From Epiperipatus broadwayi (taxonomy: Eukaryota; Onychophora; Udeonychophora; Euonychophora; Peripatidae): DNA of 64,000 nt. Shown piece after piece: positions 58,719-64,000 of this stretch; the stretch's first letter is position 1; the number at the start of each line of letters is the position of its first letter. The stretch spans positions 9,927,967 to 9,991,966 of the forward strand of contig JAQFVV010012416.1 of assembly GCA_028023455.1 (NCBI GenBank), in the 5' to 3' direction. A program made the translations under genes and the position numbers. Under the pieces are notes generated by a model. That model was not told the origin of the DNA. It saw only the letters and a program-made list of their open reading frames with translations, and searched no databases.

Positions 58719-61340
58719 GTACCGGTCAAAACATGTTTATCCATCTAACACAAGCTGGAACTCACAAAATGTACTTCAAACCCAGTCAAGCCCGTGATTT
58801 AGATCAAGGACCAGCCTGAATTCGAACCCACTCTCTAAGCCCCAGATCTAACACCTAATGAATAACATAAGAGTGATGGCACATGAGAATTAATTTTAAT
58901 CTGGCCCACTAGCAAAGCGTGAGAAGACAATGAGACATCTATTACTATGACTAAACTAAAATATATATATATAAGCATGGCTGTACTTTTGAAAGTGGAG
59001 AAAAGAAGGAATTTGAACTACTCAAATAAGTTAGACAATAAAATATATTTTAATATACTGACAAATTATTATACATTTATAAATTAATTGCAAACATTAG
59101 TATGTGCATGAATGAGCAAGCGGTAGATAATTACATAGTGTCATTCACGCTATTATTCTTATATGGTCTTTATTAGCTAAATAATATATTATAAACACAC
59201 ATCTTTGGTGGGTCCAATATTAAGATGCCAATCGATTATTAGAAAGAATTCACATAAAATTGCTATTAATGCTTTGATTTACGGTGAAACGTGGTGACTA
59301 ACATATGATTTAGGGGAGCGTTCTGAGATTCACTACAGATATAAATACAAACTATTTTCCTGCCATTATGGTCGTGAAAATACATAAAATACCTTTGACA
59401 ATTTATTGAAAATTATTTTCATTTACATTTACGAGAAGAATGCTTTATTTTTCCCCAAGGCATATAGATACTCTTAAATACAGAAATAAGTTACGATGGT
59501 GGGATTGTATAAGTCTGAAATAAATTTGATTAATAAAATAGAAGTAGTTGGCATTTATATATATTTTAAGCAGAGCGCAATTTTAATATTAGAGCATTAA
59601 AACTGGGTCATGAAGCAAAAGAAATAAATATACGAAGAAGTTTGCGGTACTGACATTATAATTAAGAAATAACAGGAAAAGTCATGCTTCTGGACGAAAG
59701 ACAAAGTGGATGGGCATAGCATGTGCCAGACTTAGGGATCACCGCCCGAGGCCTTTTTATACAAAGAAATGGATGGGCAAAGCGAGTGTCAGACTTAGGG
59801 ATCACTGCCAGTGACCTTTTTATACGAAGAAAGAATATGCATAGCATGAGCCAGACTTAAGGATCACCACCAGAGGCATTTTTATATGAAGGCGTGAAAA
59901 GGAATCTATGGGTTCGAACTTGTTGCAACTCCCAGATTAAGACTAGAAGCATGTAATGTATTTATATATGAAGATAGGTTAAATGTCAGTAATGCAGTAA
60001 TGATACATGTCACTAACGACATTGAATAAATTTTATTGCTTTAAAATAAATGACCCTTGTTTGAGTACTATAATTTAGACGAATAATACGCTATGCAGTA
60101 AAATATATATAGAGAGATTTACATTTCATTTACTTAAAATATACTTGAAGATTTTATTTAGCAAAAGTAACATTAAGATTTACCCCCTTTTCTGTTATTT
60201 AAAATAAATAAATCCCACCTTCGTTGATTTTACGATAAATGGAATATATAAGTACTTTATTTGATATTTTAAGAGTTTGTAAAAATAAGAAGACTGGCAG
60301 TTATAAAAAAAATAACTATTGGGTCACTCTTTCAGAATTTAAAAAAAAACATTTAAAAAGATTTCAAAGTGTTAATTAGCTTGAGTTCTGGATTCACCCA
60401 GGTAGAAAATCCAGAGTTAAACAAATACATTTTTATCATAAATAAAACGTTGACTCGAAAAACAATCTGGCGAGTATGTTAATTAATAACCCATTATATT
60501 TTTAGGGGACATTAATAACCTTGATGCATGAACATTTACTTAAAAGAAAGAAAAGATTTTAGGAATTCAACTCGTCAGATTGTTTGAGATTGGCAAATTA
60601 ATAACGAAAATAGACATATAAATTTAAGTAATAAATAAATTACCGCACCAAAATTAAAGAAAGTTAGAGCATATGAGATAGGATTAAATTTATGAAAATC
60701 ATTTAAGAGCAAATTACATTTACATATTTAAAAAAAAGGTAAAGTTAAATAACACATTAGAAGAAATCTTCATAGATGAGTTAGGCTAAATTTAGTTTGA
60801 GGTGACGGCTTGAAAAGTTACCTTGCAATTTTAAGAGTCCAATTTAGTAATGCACGTGCACGGCAATTGAAATGCAAGTTCTCCTGTGGCAACAAGCTTC
60901 TATTAGCATACTAAAGTTCTTAGGTCGGGTTTTTATTTTACTCTTGGGCAGCAGACTGGTACGGCCATGGAAGATGATGACCCACCATGGCCGAGAAAGG
61001 TGGTGGATTTATTACTACATTATTTAAGTTTTAAGTGATGTGTAATATGTTTACAATCAGTTCTCTCAATAGTAGCTCTTCTCATCTCTCTCAAAATTCA
61101 GCCATTTTATACTTTTTCTTTATCAGTTGTTTTTGAAGATGCAACAGTAAGATAATATCCAAAAATAAATTCAAATCTATTTCCAGATTAGAAATAGATT
61201 TGACAAAATGTTTATAACAATAGTATCTCTAATCTTAATCCCATTTTAAGTAAAAACTTTAATTAAAAATCCCTTCCCCAGATTAAAACAATAATGCATC
61301 CAACCCTTTAATTATTTTTAGACAATTACTGTAGTATCTT
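58719..61340 (+). repeat. Long non-coding repeat family, copy C
   Basis: Begins GTACCGGTCAAAACATG. It shares in order with copy A: the opening 150 bp, CGGTACTGACAT (59645), AATAAATCCCACCTTCGTTGAT (60208), CGCACCAAAATT (60645), AAAAGTTACCTTGC (60815) and TCTTGGGCAGCA (60942). With copy B it shares AAATCTATTTCCAGATT (61167). It is the most compact copy and contains a three-unit minisatellite at 59701-59890. No protein-like frame is present. Confidence 0.5.
59701..59890. repeat. Minisatellite, three units of 60-63 bp
   Basis: Each unit contains GCCAGACTTAGGGATCAC-like sequence followed by a CTTTTTATA end; starts at 59701, 59761 and 59824. The minus frame at 59662-59847 simply translates the repeat. 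It lies in the middle of repeat copy C. Confidence 0.85.
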
Positions 61341-61627
61341 CCATATTGGATTTTTACAAAATATACAGTTTAAAAGAAAGAGAAAAAAAAGCAATTTAAA
61401 AAGAAAAAGTTTTAAAAAATGATGTGTAATAAAGTATTTAAAACATCAACATTTTGTTAGTAATTTTGCTCCTATATATATATATTTGAGTCGCACTTAT
61501 GTATTTTAATAAAAAGAATTAATAATCATAAAATTAATAATAATAAAAATGTTAATTTAAAAGTTAAAATTGTATAATTTAGGTGCGCATCTCAAATGTA
61601 TACATAAAATATATATACATGACAAAA

Positions 61628-61725
61628 GGAGCGGGATGGGATATAGGGTTTAAACACAGGTTAGTAGATGGAACTATGAAGCTCAATCTTAAGCTAAGAT
61701 TGACTGCTTCAATATGTTAGATGGA
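61628..61725 (+). repeat. Hairpin SINE-like repeat, member 3
   Basis: Contains GAAGCTCAATCTTAAGCTAA then GATTGACTGCTTCAA, which folds into a hairpin. Upstream, GGGATATAGGGTTTAAACACAG corresponds to the B-box-like region of member 2. Confidence 0.75.
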
Positions 61726-62204
61726 TTTATTTTAAATAAAATCGTCACACTGACTGCTGTAACTGAAGTATTAAAAAATACTTGAGAAATAGTCAGTAAA
61801 ATACAGCTTACAGTGGGAAAACAGTTTTAATCAGCGGTTATTTCTCTCTTCGGCATGGATTTTGGCAACATGGTTTCAACAAGAGACTGCATTCTAATGC
61901 AAAGCAATGCAATATAGAATGAATTTCTGGCTCCTAGAATTAGAATGATAGTAATAATAATGCTTAGTTGCTTGTTTCAGACCTATTTATACCTATTTGA
62001 TGTTGTTCAAACCACATGGTTTCAAACAACATATAACATCACCAGCCCGAGAAAATATGAGCTTTACTTCATTTCAACAATATATTTTTTGAAAAACACC
62101 CAGTTTACTCTCTTCAAAACATGTTATGGATATAAATTTTATTTATATTTTGTCATATTTTTATCTATAGATAAGTGAAATAAATAAAAATAAAAAAAAG
62201 TTTT

Positions 62205-63328
62205 GGTTGTCGTCGATGAGCTACCATATCCCACTGGATAGCACAGTTATCATGCTAAAACTATAAAATATGATCATTCACGGGCCGTTAATTATAATCA
62301 TTTTGATGTGTTTTTTGTAATGCGAAAATAAAAACAAAAGAAAATCATCTTTTTTAAATATTATTTAATTTTAAATATTATTTTTTATTAACGTATAAAA
62401 ATTAAATGATAATAATAAATGTAAAATAAACAAATTACAATTTGATTCGTCTTTTTATTAGAAAAATCAATTTTCTATCGGAGATTTTTTTACTGGGGGT
62501 TACGGCTTTTATTTTTTTGTTGTTTACCGCTATTTTTTATTTCAAATAGAATGACAACTAAAAGTAAAAGTTGTTACGGTTAGTTTTAGGGTTAGGTTTA
62601 TGTTTAGTGTTCTGTTGTTTGTAACATCTATAAAATAAATGATAACAATAAACGTAAACTATATTCAACAAAGTATAACAGTAGTCAGAGAAAAGAAAGA
62701 AACTAAAACTTTTTTAAACAACGACAAATATATATATAAAATGTTTATAATATATGCTTTTTATGACATTTAAAAATACAGTCTACAATTGTACTTTTCT
62801 TACTGGATATTTTTGTGTTAATGCTCTTTTTTATTTCAAAAATATACACACGGTACAATCTTAAAATGTCTTATGGAATGTTACGAACAGTACGTTACTT
62901 GACTCGTTACCTAATTCGAAATAACTTTATACATATATCTCGTCAACATTTAATACTTAAAACTTCAATACACTATGGTGTAAAAAGTCTGTTAATTATT
63001 ACTTTACAAAATGTGAACATTTCAATACTTTAAAATAAACAAAAAAATCCAATGGAAACAACATTTCCATCCAATTCAAAAAAACACACTCTCTCCCCAA
63101 ACTGTAACCTTTTTATAAACTGTGCGAATTGGGAAAATGTATTTGCTGCATAAACATACATGCTGTACTGTGACGCGACATAGCAGCCTGCAATCTGTAG
63201 TACAACAAAAAGGTTGTATTATAGAAAATGTGGGTTCGAACATGTCGGCCGCGGAAACGGCATTTTTATGTGTTTTAGCGTGAAAACAACGCCATCCAGT
63301 GGGATATGGTGGCTCATCGACGACAACC
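62205..63328. mobile_element. DNA element with 35-bp terminal inverted repeats
   Basis: GGTTGTCGTCGATGAGCTAC (start of the left arm, 62205-62239) is matched by the inverse at 63294-63328 with a single mismatch in 35 bp. The 1124-bp interior is AT-rich and has no transposase. It includes TTAGTTTTAGGGTTAGG at 62580-62597. The flanks share AGTTTT but no clear target duplication, so the superfamily is undetermined. Confidence 0.75.
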
Positions 63329-63651
63329 ATAGTTTTTATCTCTCTGCCTCTTTTTTTTTTCTTTACATTCATTAATATAAAATGAAAGAAAAATTCATTG
63401 CCAATCTTTAAATCTTTAATTATAACTTCTAAAATATTATCAATTCCAAAATTTTAATATTAGATTTTGCTATGCCCTCCAGTTTTACTACTGAAATATG
63501 GGAAATTTTTACAATTCTTTAACACATTGAGACTACTTTTTTTCCTTCTTTTACATGTAATTCATTATTATTATTTCACATATTACAAAGCACATTTGTA
63601 AAATATTATCAAATTCATAAACTAAATTTTTTTTTAAATTTTTTTTTTTAG

Positions 63652-63687
63652 GCAGTTTACTCAAGTGGCAGTTTCCATATTAATTAG
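63652..63687 (+). CDS. Candidate terminal exon
   Basis: After a very strong acceptor (a long T tract ending TTTTTAG at 63651), the frame reads AVYSSGSFHIN and then TAG. An ATAAATAAATG (AATAAA signal) follows at about 63713. It is the third plus-strand, phase-compatible exon-like segment of the window. The T tract also arises easily by chance in this DNA, so confidence is low. Confidence 0.25.
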   Translation, partial: AVYSSGSFHIN

Positions 63688-64000
63688 TTGGTTTATATAG
63701 CTTTTGTAATTATAAATAAATGCATAAACATCTTATTTCTTTTCAAAAATTTATTTCCATATATTAACTAATGAATATATATATATAAATTTACATATTA
63801 TACATTTCCAACGGAAATAAGATTTTTATGCATTTATTTATAATGTTGGAGAACACATATATTTTAAAAGAAAAAGTGGTTGTTTAATTTGTCATTGTAT
63901 AATGATAATATTATAATGTAATATTTATTGTAGCTTTTGTAATATAACCACATTCGAGCTGCATTGGATTTGCTAATTTACAATATATATATATGTGTAT
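63688..64000. other. AT-rich non-coding stretch at the right edge
   Basis: AATAAA near 63713 could be the polyadenylation signal of the candidate exon. Otherwise only TA repeats (63775-63786, 63982-63994) are seen. A small inverted repeat of TTATAAATAAATGCATAAA lies at 63710-63727 and 63828-63845. Confidence 0.5.

Noticed and set aside
62575-62600. Telomere-like TTAGTTTTAGGGTTAGGTTTA.
   Set aside because: Only one or two TTAGGG units, embedded in a DNA element; too short for an interstitial telomere.

Overview
This window looks like about 64 kb of AT-rich, gene-poor nuclear DNA from an animal, most likely an invertebrate. The signs are many poly-A/T and TA microsatellites, animal-type retroelements (a non-LTR LINE with a PHD-finger/esterase ORF1, GIY-YIG Penelope-like elements, tRNA-derived SINEs), a hAT element with an 8-bp target duplication, a pogo/Tigger-like family with TA target sites, and one fragment resembling the ciliary WD40 protein IFT80. 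I cannot name the species or phylum from the sequence. Nothing bacterial was seen: no operons, ribosome binding sites or CRISPR arrays.

Layout. 1-3931: a minus-strand LTR retrotransposon cut by the left edge, with 5' LTR, primer-binding site and gag-like remnants but no recognisable pol. 3960-10670: a pile-up of non-LTR elements. A LINE 3' end and a Penelope-like fragment lie on the minus strand, head to head with a nearly complete but heavily frameshifted plus-strand LINE. 10.7-15.2 kb: AT-rich non-coding DNA with one candidate 45-nt microexon. 15224-19789: a complete hAT transposon with a transposase gene carrying one frameshift and a nested 642-bp palindromic MITE. 23.1-25.1 kb: a degenerate retroelement ORF1-like gene followed by the IFT80-like fragment. 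26.6-27.6 and 39.5-40.8 kb: two pogo/Tigger-like elements in opposite orientation. 30.3-39.5 and 58.7-61.3 kb: three copies of a long non-coding repeat beginning GTACCGG. 42.7 kb: a tRNA-derived SINE with a 15-bp target duplication. 43.3-45.1 kb: two Penelope-like copies head to head, each with a tRNA-like block and a hammerhead-like motif in its 3' tail. 45.4-46.75 kb: a three-unit repeat array (one inverted, two direct) flanked by a 12-bp duplication. 51-54 kb: a foldback repeat, a promoter-like insert between 35-bp direct repeats, and a 115-bp tandem array. 57.0-57.2 kb: a palindromic Penelope tail. 62.2-63.3 kb: a DNA element with 35-bp terminal inverted repeats.

Host genes. No complete host gene is visible. 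Three short plus-strand segments (12500-12544, 58031-58099, 63652-63687) have exon-like splice signals and open reading; the first two are exact multiples of three and the last ends in a stop codon followed by AATAAA. They could be sparse exons of one long-intron gene, but that is inference. The rest of the open frames are old mobile-element remnants or chance frames in AT-rich DNA.
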